A DNA stretch of 64,000 bases from an uncultured Clostridia bacterium (GTDB lineage Bacteria > Bacillota > Clostridia > TANB77 > CAG-508). The position numbers and the translations under genes are program-made. Shown piece by piece: positions 45,281 through 54,901 of this stretch. The notes under the pieces are model-generated. The model was given only the letters and a program-made list of their open reading frames with translations. It ran no database searches and was not told the DNA's origin. Each line of letters begins with the position of its first letter. Within the stretch, counting starts at the first letter, position 1. Location: contig CAKPSX010000002.1 of the NCBI GenBank assembly GCA_934184665.1, positions 1 to 64,000 on the forward strand, written 5' to 3'.

Positions 45281-47041
45281 ATGTACACAGAGGTAAAAAG
45301 TTATCAATATATAATTTCACTGTTAAAAGAATATGGGATAAGTAAATGTGTTTTGTCATCAGGATCGAGAAATGTACCTTTTGTTCATAGTGTTGAAAAA
45401 GATTCATATTTTAAATGTTATTCTATTGTTGATGAAAGAAGTGCAGGATATTTTGCTTTAGGACTATCACAAGAGTTAAATGAACCTGTGGTTATTTCAT
45501 GTACTTCATCAACTGCAACATGTAACTATTGGCCTGCAGTTGCGGAAGCATATTATCAAAATGTTCCATTGGTTATTTTAACAAGTGACAGAGATCAAAG
45601 AATGATAGGTCAATGGGAAGATCAATTAATAGATCAAGTAGGCATGTATGATAGACATGTAAGAAAATCTGTTAATTTACCAATAATAAATGATAAAGAT
45701 GATGAAATATATTGCCAAAGATTAATAAATGAGGCTTTATTAGAATTGAATCATAATGGAGCAAAAGGACCTGTTCAAATTAATATACCAACTAATACAT
45801 ATAATCGCTCATTTTTAGCAAAAGAATTACCTTATACTAAAAAAATTGATAGGTTATTTTTAAATAGCAAGGAAAATTGGAATGATTCAATAAAAGAGTT
45901 AAATGAATATAAAAAAATATTAGTTATTTGTGGACAAAAGGCAGATGTAAGTATTGAATTAAAGAAGGAACTTGAAAAATTTTTTGAAAATTATAATTGT
46001 GCTATAGTAGGTGACTATATGTCAAATGTAAACTTAGATTGTTTTATAAATACAACAATATCTACTGATTCAAATGTTATATCAGGGAAAATTTTTAATG
46101 AATTAATGCCAGATTTAGTTATATCTTTTGGTGGTCAGATCTTTTCAGGTATAAAAGGACAACTAAAAAGTAATCATGGAAAATTTAAGCACTGGATAAT
46201 TCAAGAGGATGGCAAAGTCATTGATGCATTTAAATCACTAAATAAAATATTTGAGTGTAGACCAGAGGAAGCTTTTAAATATTTTAATGAAAAAGCAGCA
46301 AATAAAAATTCAATGGAATATTACAATGATTTTAAAAAGTATAACGACGAAGTGTCTTCAAAAAAATATAAATTTGAATATTCAAATGTTTATGCAATAA
46401 AAAATATTGTAGAAAGCATACCTGATAATTCCATATTACATTTAAGTATAAATGATAGTATTAGATTAACTAATTTTTTTGATATACCAAAGAATACCAG
46501 AGTTTATGCTAATATTGGAACTCATGGAATTGATGGATGCATGTCATCTTTCTTTGGACAATCTGTTGCAAGCAATAAACCATGTTTTCTTATTATTGGG
46601 GATTTGTCATTTTTCTATGACATGAACTCAATTAGAATAAATGCAATAAAGAATAATGTACACATATTATTAATAAATAATCATGGAGGAGCTGAATTTT
46701 ATTATAATAAAATTCAACAAAATGATGACAGACATACAACTGCAAGACATAATAATATAGCTGAGGGTTGGGTTAAAGACAATAATTTTATTTATTTATC
46801 TGCACATAATAAAAAAGAATTTGATGATAATATAAAAAAATTTATGAAAGAAAATGAAAGACCAATTATTTTTGAGGTTTTTACAGAGATGAAAACAGAT
46901 GCAGAAGAAATCCATAAATTTTATAATAGTGTAAAGCCAAAAGATCTAAAAACTGAAGTAATAAGAAAATCAAAAGACTTTGTTAAAAAAAATATTGGAC
47001 AAGAAAAGGCAAAAAAAATATTGAATTTATTTGATAAATAA
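45281..47041 (+). CDS. MenD-like thiamine-diphosphate enzyme in a polysaccharide cluster
   Basis: The 586-residue protein is closely patterned on MenD (SEPHCHC synthase). SSGSRNVPF (about 26-34) carries the conserved Ser-Arg pair. The ThDP-activating glutamate is E52 in VDERSAGYFALGL. CTSSTATCNYWPAVAEAYY, VILTSDRDQRMIGQWEDQLIDQ and the C-terminal GIDGCMSSFFGQ and GDLSFFYDMNSI to LLINNHGG (the ThDP/metal motif) match it in order. No other menaquinone gene is near; it sits between an SDR and glycosyltransferases. A role in making or modifying an unusual sugar or substituent is inferred. Confidence 0.85.
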   Translation: MYTEVKSYQYIISLLKEYGISKCVLSSGSRNVPFVHSVEKDSYFKCYSIVDERSAGYFALGLSQELNEPVVISCTSSTATCNYWPAVAEAYYQNVPLVILTSDRDQRMIGQWEDQLIDQVGMYDRHVRKSVNLPIINDKDDEIYCQRLINEALLELNHNGAKGPVQINIPTNTYNRSFLAKELPYTKKIDRLFLNSKENWNDSIKELNEYKKILVICGQKADVSIELKKELEKFFENYNCAIVGDYMSNVNLDCFINTTISTDSNVISGKIFNELMPDLVISFGGQIFSGIKGQLKSNHGKFKHWIIQEDGKVIDAFKSLNKIFECRPEEAFKYFNEKAANKNSMEYYNDFKKYNDEVSSKKYKFEYSNVYAIKNIVESIPDNSILHLSINDSIRLTNFFDIPKNTRVYANIGTHGIDGCMSSFFGQSVASNKPCFLIIGDLSFFYDMNSIRINAIKNNVHILLINNHGGAEFYYNKIQQNDDRHTTARHNNIAEGWVKDNNFIYLSAHNKKEFDDNIKKFMKENERPIIFEVFTEMKTDAEEIHKFYNSVKPKDLKTEVIRKSKDFVKKNIGQEKAKKILNLFDK

Positions 47042-47054
47042 AGTAGGTGTAAAA

Positions 47055-48131
47055 GTGAAAAAAGTATTGTTTATAATTCCCACGCTAACACAAACGAATG
47101 GTGTTGCGGCATTTATAGTAAATTATTTAAGCAGATTTAAATTAAATAACTTTGAAGTTGAAGTTGTTTATAATAATTTGAGACCATCACAAAAATATAT
47201 TGATTTTTTTAAAAGTAAAGGAATAAGAACTTATGCATTGCCATATGTTAGAGATGTCGGATTAAAGAACTATAAAGAAAAAATAAAAAAGTTTTTTAAA
47301 GAGCATCATGATTATGAGTTGATTTACAGCAATGTAGGATATCAAACATATTTTTTTTACAATGAAGCTAAAAAATATAATTTAAAAAAATTTGCTATAC
47401 ATGCACATGGAACACAGTCATCAGATAATACATTGAAAAATATACTGGGAGGAATTTTACAAACAAAAATCAATAAATATTGTAATTATAAATTTGCATG
47501 TTCAAAACTTGCAGGAGAAGGTTTATTTAAATCAAATGATTTCAAAGTAATAAATAATGCAATTGATTATAATAATTTTAAATTTAATAATGATTATAGA
47601 AGTAAACTAAGAAAAAGATTTTATATAGAGGATGAAAAAAAAATCATTGGATTTGTAGGTAGATTTGTAGTACAGAAAAATGTATTTTTCTTTATAGAAT
47701 TAGCTAAGAAGTTGGATAATGAATATAAAATAATGATGATTGGAACAGGAATATTAAAAAATGATTTTATGAAGAAAATTAAAGAATATAATATGGAAAA
47801 CAAATTTACCTTTATTGATGAAATTTCAAATGTAAATGAATATTATTCTATGTTTGACTATTTTCTTTTGCCATCATTATTTGAAGGATTACCTGTTGTT
47901 GGAGTTGAAGCACAAGCAAATGGGTTACCTTGCTTATTTTCGGATACTATTTCAGATGAGTGTAAAATATCAGAAAATACAGTATATTTGAATAGAAACA
48001 ATGTTGATGAGTGGATTGAAAGTATAGATAAAATGGAAAGAAATGATAATTTGAAATTAAAAGATGATTTTGATATAGATGTTCAAGCAAAAAAATTTGA
48101 AGATTTACTTTCAAAGATTGTGGAAGAATAA
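47055..48131 (+). CDS. Family 4 glycosyltransferase
   Basis: The 358-residue GT-B enzyme starts VLFIIPTLTQTNGVAAFIVNYL and has the donor-binding region IIGFVGRFVVQKN to MMIGTG, with the acidic FEGLPVVGVEAQANGLPCLFS motif near residue 280, typical of retaining GT4 enzymes. The start is taken as GTG 47055, which has AGTAGGTG (47042-47049) in front; an in-frame TTG at 47031 overlaps the MenD-like gene and lacks a site. The acceptor is unknown. Confidence 0.9.
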   Translation: MKKVLFIIPTLTQTNGVAAFIVNYLSRFKLNNFEVEVVYNNLRPSQKYIDFFKSKGIRTYALPYVRDVGLKNYKEKIKKFFKEHHDYELIYSNVGYQTYFFYNEAKKYNLKKFAIHAHGTQSSDNTLKNILGGILQTKINKYCNYKFACSKLAGEGLFKSNDFKVINNAIDYNNFKFNNDYRSKLRKRFYIEDEKKIIGFVGRFVVQKNVFFFIELAKKLDNEYKIMMIGTGILKNDFMKKIKEYNMENKFTFIDEISNVNEYYSMFDYFLLPSLFEGLPVVGVEAQANGLPCLFSDTISDECKISENTVYLNRNNVDEWIESIDKMERNDNLKLKDDFDIDVQAKKFEDLLSKIVEE

Positions 48132-48161
48132 AAATTATTCAGGAAGGAATGTATTATAAAA

Positions 48162-49130
48162 ATGAATGATCTTATAAGTGTTATTATACCCGTTTATAAT
48201 GTTGAAAGATATCTAAAGAAATGTGTAGACAGTGTTTTGAAGCAAGACTATACTAATATTGAAATTATACTAGTTGACGATGGTTCAACAGATAATTCTG
48301 GAAACATATGTGATGAGTACTTTAGTAAATATCCAGATAAAATAAAAGTTTTTCATAAAAAAAATGGAGGTCTTTCTGATGCTAGAAATTATGGCATAAA
48401 AAAATCAAATGGAAAATATTTGATTTTCGTTGATAGCGATGATTGGATAGAAGAAAATACAATAAGTTATTCATATAAAGAAATAATTGAAAATAATGCA
48501 CAAATTGCTGTATATGGAATTTCCATAGATCAAGAAGGCAAACAATCAAAAATAAAAAAACCTTCTGAGAAAAGAATAATTTCATCTAAATTAGCAATTA
48601 TATATCTAAATTCATTTAGAGGTATAGATGTAAGTGCATGCAATAAAATGTTTTGCAGAGAAATTTTTAATAATATAGAATTTCCTGTAGGTAAATTATG
48701 TGAAGATTATTATATAATGTATAAATTATTCGAAAACACAAAACAGATAATTCTTATTCCAGAAGCATTTTATCATTATTATCAAAGACCTAATAGTATT
48801 GTAAGAAATTCAAATCTTAACATGGATTATTTATATGCGGCTGAAGAAGAAATGAAATACTTGAGTAAATATTATAAAGATATCGAATTTGCAGGAATTA
48901 CTGGATATGTTTTTGCTAATATTACATTATATCATATAAAATATATAAGAAATATGAAAACTGAAAAAAAGGAATTATTAAAACAGATAAAAAAGTATAA
49001 TAAGTCTGTTTTAAATAATAAATACTTACCAATTGCTAGAAAGATTCAATATATAATTTTTACATATTTTAATAATGTGTATAATTTATGGCTAAGGATA
49101 AAATTTAGAAAGGTGAGAAAAAACAAATGA
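48162..49130 (+). CDS. Family 2 glycosyltransferase
   Basis: The 322-residue enzyme has the full GT2 N-terminus: ISVIIPVYNVERYLKKCVDSVLKQDY, ILVDDGSTDNSGNICDEY, GGLSDARNYGIKKSNGKYLIFVDSDDW. The CEDYYIMYKLF segment (about 182-192) contains the conserved acidic pair of the acceptor side. A basic, partly hydrophobic tail may touch the membrane. It is a separate gene from the GT2 at 42457 and more typical of EpsJ/WcaA enzymes. The stop overlaps the polymerase start by 4 bp. Confidence 0.92.
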   Translation: MNDLISVIIPVYNVERYLKKCVDSVLKQDYTNIEIILVDDGSTDNSGNICDEYFSKYPDKIKVFHKKNGGLSDARNYGIKKSNGKYLIFVDSDDWIEENTISYSYKEIIENNAQIAVYGISIDQEGKQSKIKKPSEKRIISSKLAIIYLNSFRGIDVSACNKMFCREIFNNIEFPVGKLCEDYYIMYKLFENTKQIILIPEAFYHYYQRPNSIVRNSNLNMDYLYAAEEEMKYLSKYYKDIEFAGITGYVFANITLYHIKYIRNMKTEKKELLKQIKKYNKSVLNNKYLPIARKIQYIIFTYFNNVYNLWLRIKFRKVRKNK

Positions 49131-50362
49131 AAAAAAAATTTAAAATAAGCCTCTATCCCATTGCAGTTATATTAACTTATTTTTTTTGTATAATTAGATT
49201 AAGTTATGTATCAAATATAAATAATTATGCTTTAATTATTGCCATTTTGCTTTTTATATTCCTATTTGTAAAAGGGGCAGTAACAAAAAATTATAAATAT
49301 CAAAAAATTAATCTATCATTATTTGTTTTTTGCATACTAGCAATAGTGTCTTCAATTGTAAATATGAAAAATATTGATGGTACCTTATTATATGTTTTAA
49401 AGATAATAGATATAACATTATTAGTACAGTATGTCACAGAAATAAAAAAAGATGTAAATAGCTCTAAAATATTATTTTTTCTATCTGTTATTATGACATT
49501 TGTAACAATAGGCTATCAGATGTCACATCCATTTTTTGCATGGAAAAATGGATTGAATTATTTTATAGGATCGAAATTTTCGGTGTCATATAATGCTATA
49601 AGTTCAATGATATTTTATCAATATGCTTTTGGCAATGGAAAACATAAAAATATATTTAACATAATATTAATTATTTTATTTGGATTTGTAGTATATGCAT
49701 GCGATTATGTAAAATGTATGACAGGAGTTATTGGAGCAATTATATGCTTTATATTTATAATTTTAGCAAAATTAAAAAAATTAAAAAGTAAGAAAACATC
49801 TGTATTGTTAAAATCAAATACAGCAATATTAATTTTTATTATAAGTGCAATAAGCGTTTTATTATTAGAAAAAATAATTTCTATTCCAATAATAGAGGAT
49901 TTTATAATAAATACTCTAGGAAAAAGTTCTGATTTATCAGGTAGATTGATTGTTTATGAAAATTATCCTATATATTTAAAAGATCACATTATATTTGGAT
50001 ATGGCTACAATAATGTTTATGAACTATTTAAAGATACAATGAGAATTAGAAGTAATTCATTTGCATTTGATGCACAGAATGCTTTACTAGAATATTTTCT
50101 TTATTTTGGTTTGTTTGGTACATCAAGTTTTATTGTGTTTGTAAAAAATTCATTTAAAAGATTAGGAAATTTATCAATAGATGAAATGGATAGAAAGAGA
50201 ATTTTTATATTGGGCTTTTATTTATTGGTATTTTTGGGAATAATAGAAATAACTATCAATCCGTTATTTTATTTATTTTTGTCATTTATTGCTTGTGGAG
50301 AAAAGGAAGGAGAAATAGATAATGAAAAAAGTGGGAATAATCAGTATGCAGAGGATAATTAA
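49127..50362 (+). CDS. Wzy-like O-antigen/polysaccharide polymerase
   Basis: The 411-residue protein has about ten to twelve membrane segments across its length and one larger outside loop (about 250-310) with SSDLSGRLIVYENYPIYLKDHIIFGYGYNNV, which resembles the GR-x(n)-G(Y/F)G loop of O-antigen ligases and Wzy polymerases. In a Wzx/Wzy pathway it would link repeat units outside the membrane. It overlaps the GT2 gene by 4 bp and the following pyruvyltransferase gene by 41 bp. Confidence 0.82.
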   Translation: MKKKFKISLYPIAVILTYFFCIIRLSYVSNINNYALIIAILLFIFLFVKGAVTKNYKYQKINLSLFVFCILAIVSSIVNMKNIDGTLLYVLKIIDITLLVQYVTEIKKDVNSSKILFFLSVIMTFVTIGYQMSHPFFAWKNGLNYFIGSKFSVSYNAISSMIFYQYAFGNGKHKNIFNIILIILFGFVVYACDYVKCMTGVIGAIICFIFIILAKLKKLKSKKTSVLLKSNTAILIFIISAISVLLLEKIISIPIIEDFIINTLGKSSDLSGRLIVYENYPIYLKDHIIFGYGYNNVYELFKDTMRIRSNSFAFDAQNALLEYFLYFGLFGTSSFIVFVKNSFKRLGNLSIDEMDRKRIFILGFYLLVFLGIIEITINPLFYLFLSFIACGEKEGEIDNEKSGNNQYAEDN

Positions 50363-51392
50363 TTATGGTTCTTTTTTACAATCATATGGTTTATATAGTA
50401 CTATAAAAAAAATAGGATATGATGTTAATTTTATAGATTATCATTATGATGGTACATTAGTGGATATAAAGAAGACGCCATTTCTAAAGAAAATACTTAG
50501 AAATTTAAATATGATAGATTTTTTAAAAAAAAGACAGCATAATAAGAAATTTAAAGAACAAATCACAAATGCACTTAAAGAGATTGGAGTAAATGATGAT
50601 TATAATTATGATAAAAATATCGATTCTCTTGTAATAGGAAGTGATGAAGTATTCAATTGTATGCAAGGTTTTCCTGTTGGATATTCATTAGAATTATTTG
50701 GAAAGGGATTTGAAAACAAAAACATAATTTCTTATGCAGCTTCTTTTGGGTATACAACTGCTGAAATGTTAAAGAAATATAATAAGGAAACAGAAATAGG
50801 AGACTTATTAAATAAATTTAATGCAATATCTGTTAGAGATGAGAATAGTTACAAAATAGTTGGAAATTTGTGTAATAGAAAGTCATATATTAATCTTGAC
50901 CCAGTTCTAATAGCCGATTATTCTAAATTTATAAAGAACGAAAGACCAATTAAAGAAAATTATATAATTATTTATGCTTATCCAAAAAGGTTTACTAAAG
51001 AAGAACAAAAATATATAAAATTATTTGCAAGAAAGCATAATAAAAAAATTATAAGTTTAGGTTTTTACCAAGAAATAGCTGATTACAATTTACCAATATC
51101 ACCTTTTGATGTTTTTACATATTTTAAATATGCTGATTATGTAATTACAGATACATTCCATGGTACAATTTTTTCAATTAAGGTTAATACGAAATTTTGT
51201 ACTATTGTTAGAAAGAGCAATTTAAATAAATTATCATATTTATTAAAGACTTTAGAACAAGAAGATAGAATGGTACGTAAATTGGAAGATATTGAAACAT
51301 TATATGATAAAAAAATAAATTATGAAAAAACAAATTTAATTATAAAAAATGAAACAGAAAAATCTATACATTATTTACAAGAAAACATTTGA
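50322..51392 (+). CDS. Second polysaccharide pyruvyltransferase family protein
   Basis: The 356-residue protein has the same PF04230 pattern as the gene at 43288: IISMQRIINYGSFLQSYGLYSTIKKIGYDV, DSLVIGSDEVFN, IISYAASFGYTTAEM, AISVRDENSYKIV, YINLDPVLIADY and YADYVITDTFHGTIFSIKV. It diverges enough from that copy to suggest a different acceptor. The start lies inside the polymerase gene after an AAGGAAGGAG site. The neighbour at 52824 (FrhB-like) is a frequent companion of this family in Clostridia and archaea. Confidence 0.88.
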   Translation: MKKVGIISMQRIINYGSFLQSYGLYSTIKKIGYDVNFIDYHYDGTLVDIKKTPFLKKILRNLNMIDFLKKRQHNKKFKEQITNALKEIGVNDDYNYDKNIDSLVIGSDEVFNCMQGFPVGYSLELFGKGFENKNIISYAASFGYTTAEMLKKYNKETEIGDLLNKFNAISVRDENSYKIVGNLCNRKSYINLDPVLIADYSKFIKNERPIKENYIIIYAYPKRFTKEEQKYIKLFARKHNKKIISLGFYQEIADYNLPISPFDVFTYFKYADYVITDTFHGTIFSIKVNTKFCTIVRKSNLNKLSYLLKTLEQEDRMVRKLEDIETLYDKKINYEKTNLIIKNETEKSIHYLQENI

Positions 51393-51403
51393 GGTGATTT
51401 TAA

Positions 51404-52810
51404 GTGAAGAAAGAATCAAGGAAAAAATATTTGCTTAAGAATACAATATTTTTTTCAATTGGAAATTTTGGCTCTAAAATTATTAACTTTTTTTTAGTGC
51501 CATTGTATACCAACATTTTGTCAGTTGCAGAATATGGTACTGTTGATTTGATGACTATTTTAACAACAGTGTTGGTGCCAATAATAACACTAAATTTGTC
51601 TGAAGCGGTTTTAAGATTTTCATTAGATAAGGATGCTGATAGAGAAAAAATATTAAATATTGTTACATTAGTATCAATGATAACTGCTTTAATATCAATA
51701 GTCATGATTCCAGTGTTAAAGATATTTGAAATCACATCACCGTACTCATTACTGCTTGCCATGTATATACTTACATTTTCCATTTCATCTATATTATTAT
51801 GTTATATGCGTGGAATAGAGAAACTATTGGATTATTCAGTAATAAGTATAATTCAAACAATTTTAATAGCAACATTGAATATAATATTTTTAACTAAATT
51901 TAAAATGGGCATAAGAGGATATATAGTAGCATACATAGTTTCATATATTACAACAATTATTTTGTGTTTTATCAGAAGCAATATGATAAAACATTTAAGT
52001 TTTAAATTAGATAAAAAATTATTAAAAGAAATGCTTAAATACTCTGTATTACTAATTCCTAATTCTCTAATGTGGTGGATTATGAATTCAATGGATAGAG
52101 TAATGGTTACTTCCATTATAAATGTTGAAGCAAATGGAATATACGCAGTTAGTTATAAGATACCATCAATATTAACAACATTTACGAATATTTTCAATCA
52201 GGCCTGGATGTACTCTGCGGTTAAAGAAAAAAATAGTAAAGATAAGGATGAATATACAACAAAGATATTTAAAGCACTTTCAATCTTTGTAACTACAGTA
52301 TTAATACTTATTTTAGTAATTTTAAAACCTCTATTAAAGATATATGTAGGAAATAAATTTTATGACGCATGGAAATATGTTCCGCCATTATTGATTGGAT
52401 CAGCAATTTTAACATTAGGCTCTTTTTTGGCAAATGAATATACAGCACATAAAGATAGTAAGGGATTTTTATTTTCATCATTAACAGGAGCAGTAATAAA
52501 TTTAATTTTAAATGTTATTTTAATACCAAGAATAGGAGTTTTGGGAGCGGCAGTAGCAACTTGTATTAGTTATATGGTTGTATTTTTATACAGAGTTAAT
52601 GATACGAGAAAGTATATAAAAATTAATTACAAAGATGTAAAATTAATATTAAGTTGGACATTAGTATTTATTTGCTCAGTAAGTGTTTACTTAAATAAAT
52701 ATAGTATAATTATTGAAGTTGCATCATTTATAGCTATATTAATCGTAAATAGAAACTTTTGGAGTAATTTTATAAAAGGTATATCTCAAAAAATAAAAAA
52801 TAGAAAATAA
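51404..52810 (+). CDS. Wzx-like polysaccharide flippase
   Basis: The 468-residue protein belongs to the MOP/MATE superfamily flippases: KKYLLKNTIFFSIGNFGSKIINFFLVPLYTNILSVAEYGTVDLM is the typical start, and about twelve to fourteen membrane segments follow. SVLLIPNSLMWWIMNSMDRVMV is the family-typical seventh-helix segment. It would flip lipid-linked repeat units outwards for the Wzy-like polymerase. GTG 51404 is supported by GAGGTGAT at 51391-51398. Confidence 0.93.
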   Translation: MKKESRKKYLLKNTIFFSIGNFGSKIINFFLVPLYTNILSVAEYGTVDLMTILTTVLVPIITLNLSEAVLRFSLDKDADREKILNIVTLVSMITALISIVMIPVLKIFEITSPYSLLLAMYILTFSISSILLCYMRGIEKLLDYSVISIIQTILIATLNIIFLTKFKMGIRGYIVAYIVSYITTIILCFIRSNMIKHLSFKLDKKLLKEMLKYSVLLIPNSLMWWIMNSMDRVMVTSIINVEANGIYAVSYKIPSILTTFTNIFNQAWMYSAVKEKNSKDKDEYTTKIFKALSIFVTTVLILILVILKPLLKIYVGNKFYDAWKYVPPLLIGSAILTLGSFLANEYTAHKDSKGFLFSSLTGAVINLILNVILIPRIGVLGAAVATCISYMVVFLYRVNDTRKYIKINYKDVKLILSWTLVFICSVSVYLNKYSIIIEVASFIAILIVNRNFWSNFIKGISQKIKNRK

Positions 52811-52823
52811 GGAGTGCAAAGTT

Positions 52824-53975
52824 ATGATTTGTTCCAAAGAAAAATGTACTGGATGTGAAGCTTGTTTTTGTGTTTGCCCTAAAAATGCAATAACAATGCA
52901 AGAAGATGATTATGGAAATATTTATCCAATAATAGATAATAATAAATGTATTCATTGTAGTATGTGTAAAAAAGTTTGTCCGCAGTTGAAGGAAAAACTT
53001 GATTTTAAGACTCCAATGACAGCTTATGCAATGTATGTAAAAAATACTAAAAAAAGAGCACAAAGTACATCTGGTGGTATTGCATCTATTTTATATGAAA
53101 AAATATTAGAAGACAATGGTATTGTTTATGGAGCCTCAAATATTTTTGGTAGCACCAAAAATTTAAATTTTATAAGAATAGACAATAAAGAAGATTTATA
53201 TAAAGTAAAGGGCTCTAAATATGTTCATTGTCATATAAATGGTATATATGTAAATGTAAAAAAAGATTTGTTAAATAATAAAAAGGTACTGTTTATAGGC
53301 ACTCCATGCCAAGTGGCTGGATTAAAAGGCTTTCTTATGAAAGAATATGATAATTTAATTACTGCAGATATAATATGTCATGGTGTTCCAAGTCAGAGAC
53401 TTTTATTTGAACAAATAAATGAATTGAAAATTCCAGTAGATGAAATTAAACAAATTGTATTTAGAACTGATAATGAAAATATATTTAATTTTAAAATAAT
53501 TGGCAATAATAATATATTTGATGCTCCTTCCTATATGATACCATATTATAAAAATTTTCTAGAGGGAAACATCTATAGAGAAAATTGCTATTCATGTAGA
53601 TTTGCAAACAAAGACAGAATAGCAGACATAACGTTAGGTGATTTCTGGGGGTTAGATAAAAATTCATTAATTTATGATGACGAAAAGAAAGGAATATCAG
53701 TGGTATTAGCTAATACAGAAAAAGGACTAAAAATTATTAAACAAATTCTTGAAGATTGTCGATATGAAAAGAGAACTATAGATGAAGCATGTAAAATGAA
53801 TTCGCAATTAAATGAACCTATGAAAAAAAGTAAAAAATATGAAATATATTTGAAAGAATATCCAAAATATGGATTTAAAAAAACAATGAATGATATGCTA
53901 ACTACAAAAGAGAAAGTAAAATATAAAATAAAAAAATCGTTTCTTTATAAATTTTATAAAAAAATAAATAGTTGA
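52824..53975 (+). CDS. FrhB-like coenzyme F420 hydrogenase/dehydrogenase beta family protein
   Basis: The 383-residue protein opens with two ferredoxin-type clusters: CTGCEACFCVCP and CIHCSMCKKVCP. It then has the FrhB domain (about 75-350) with AQSTSGGIASILYE, VKGSKYVHCHI, TPCQVAGLKGFL, ADIICHGVPSQ and the later CYSCRFANKDRIADITLGDFWG. The family probably transfers electrons through flavin and Fe-S, and many members lie in capsule clusters of anaerobes next to pyruvyltransferases, as here. F420 itself is not expected in this organism. Confidence 0.9.
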   Translation: MICSKEKCTGCEACFCVCPKNAITMQEDDYGNIYPIIDNNKCIHCSMCKKVCPQLKEKLDFKTPMTAYAMYVKNTKKRAQSTSGGIASILYEKILEDNGIVYGASNIFGSTKNLNFIRIDNKEDLYKVKGSKYVHCHINGIYVNVKKDLLNNKKVLFIGTPCQVAGLKGFLMKEYDNLITADIICHGVPSQRLLFEQINELKIPVDEIKQIVFRTDNENIFNFKIIGNNNIFDAPSYMIPYYKNFLEGNIYRENCYSCRFANKDRIADITLGDFWGLDKNSLIYDDEKKGISVVLANTEKGLKIIKQILEDCRYEKRTIDEACKMNSQLNEPMKKSKKYEIYLKEYPKYGFKKTMNDMLTTKEKVKYKIKKSFLYKFYKKINS

Positions 53976-53996
53976 AAAAGAGAGGTAAATTATCAG

Positions 53997-54677
53997 ATGA
54001 TTAGTGTTGAATCTATAAACAGGAGAATTAATAAATTTTTCAGATTAAAGTTTGCTAATAAAAGAAGAAGTAAAATAAATAATGATAATTTCACAATTAT
54101 TTCAAATAATTGCTGGGGCGGAATGATATATGAGAGTTATAATTTACAAAAGCAATCTCCAACGATTGGCCTATTTTTTAAATCTAGTGATTATATAAAA
54201 TTTATCTCAAATTTAGAATATTATTTATCACAAGATTTGAAATTTATTAATTATAATGAATCCAAAAACTTAGATTTTTTGAAATCTACTAATTTAACCG
54301 AGAAAAAGTCAGTACCACTGGGTAAATTAGATGATATAGAAATCATATTTTTACATTATAAGAGTGAAGAAGAAGCAAAAGAAAAATGGAAAAGAAGGGT
54401 GAAAAGAATTAATAATAAAAATATAATCTTCAAATTTAATGACCAAAATGATTGTACAGAAGAAGATTTAGAAAAGTTTTTAGAACTACCATATAAGAAT
54501 AAAATCTTTTTTACAGTAAAAGAATGGAACATAAAAGATGATTGCATAAAAAAAATACCACAAGCATTTAATAGTAAATTTATTTATTCATCTCATGAAC
54601 CTTTTGGCGCAAATTTATTTTTTAATGTTAATGAATATATTAATAATTTAAGAAAAGAAGATTTTTTTGAAGTATAA
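53997..54677 (+). CDS. DUF1919 family protein
   Basis: The 226-residue protein has the family-typical NFTIISNNCWGGMIYESYNLQKQSPTIGLFF, then LGKLDDIEIIFLHYKSEEEAKEKWKRRVKRIN and a segment FNDQNDCTEEDLEKFLELPYKNKIFFT. DUF1919 proteins occur in polysaccharide clusters and are suspected glycosyl- or acyl-transfer enzymes, but no activity is proven. It is the last intact gene of the sugar-assembly part, and a remnant follows. Confidence 0.86.
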   Translation: MISVESINRRINKFFRLKFANKRRSKINNDNFTIISNNCWGGMIYESYNLQKQSPTIGLFFKSSDYIKFISNLEYYLSQDLKFINYNESKNLDFLKSTNLTEKKSVPLGKLDDIEIIFLHYKSEEEAKEKWKRRVKRINNKNIIFKFNDQNDCTEEDLEKFLELPYKNKIFFTVKEWNIKDDCIKKIPQAFNSKFIYSSHEPFGANLFFNVNEYINNLRKEDFFEV

Positions 54678-54714
54678 AAAAGTAATTATGAAACAAAATA
54701 AATAAGGTGGAAAA

Positions 54715-54788
54715 ATGAAAGTAGTAAATATAAAAGGATGAGTTATGATAAAATAAAAAAAGAAGTGAAGAATTTAAAGAGGAAATAA
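54715..54788 (+). pseudogene. Short gene remnant, possibly a GT11 fucosyltransferase
   Basis: After a good AAGGTGG ribosome site (54704-54710), ATG 54715 encodes only MKVVNIKG before TGA. An overlapping 16-codon frame (54738-54788) follows. MKVVNIKG is how family 11 fucosyltransferases often begin (usually continuing GGLGNQMFQ), so a deletion may have removed the rest of such a gene. This rests on eight residues, so the identity is weak. Confidence 0.35.
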
Positions 54789-54837
54789 AAGAATAATTTA
54801 TTAACAAAAAATTCCACAAGAAATCTTAAAAAAACTA

Positions 54838-54866
54838 TTGCATAAAAAAAAACAAAATGGTATAAT
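54838..54866 (+). promoter_or_regulatory. Sigma-A promoter of the sortase operon
   Basis: TTGCAT (54838-54843) and TATAAT (54861-54866) are 17 bp apart, about 36 bp before ATG 54902. The operon may extend to the capsule-control genes up to 59430. Confidence 0.8.
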
Positions 54867-54901
54867 CAAAAAGAATTAAACAAATGAAAGGAAGATGTAA
54901 A

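Noticed and set aside
45281..47041. Menaquinone biosynthesis assignment for the MenD-like gene
   Set aside because: No other men gene is nearby and all neighbours belong to polysaccharide assembly.
47031..47054. TTG 47031 as start of the family 4 glycosyltransferase
   Set aside because: It overlaps the MenD-like gene without a ribosome site, whereas GTG 47055 has one.
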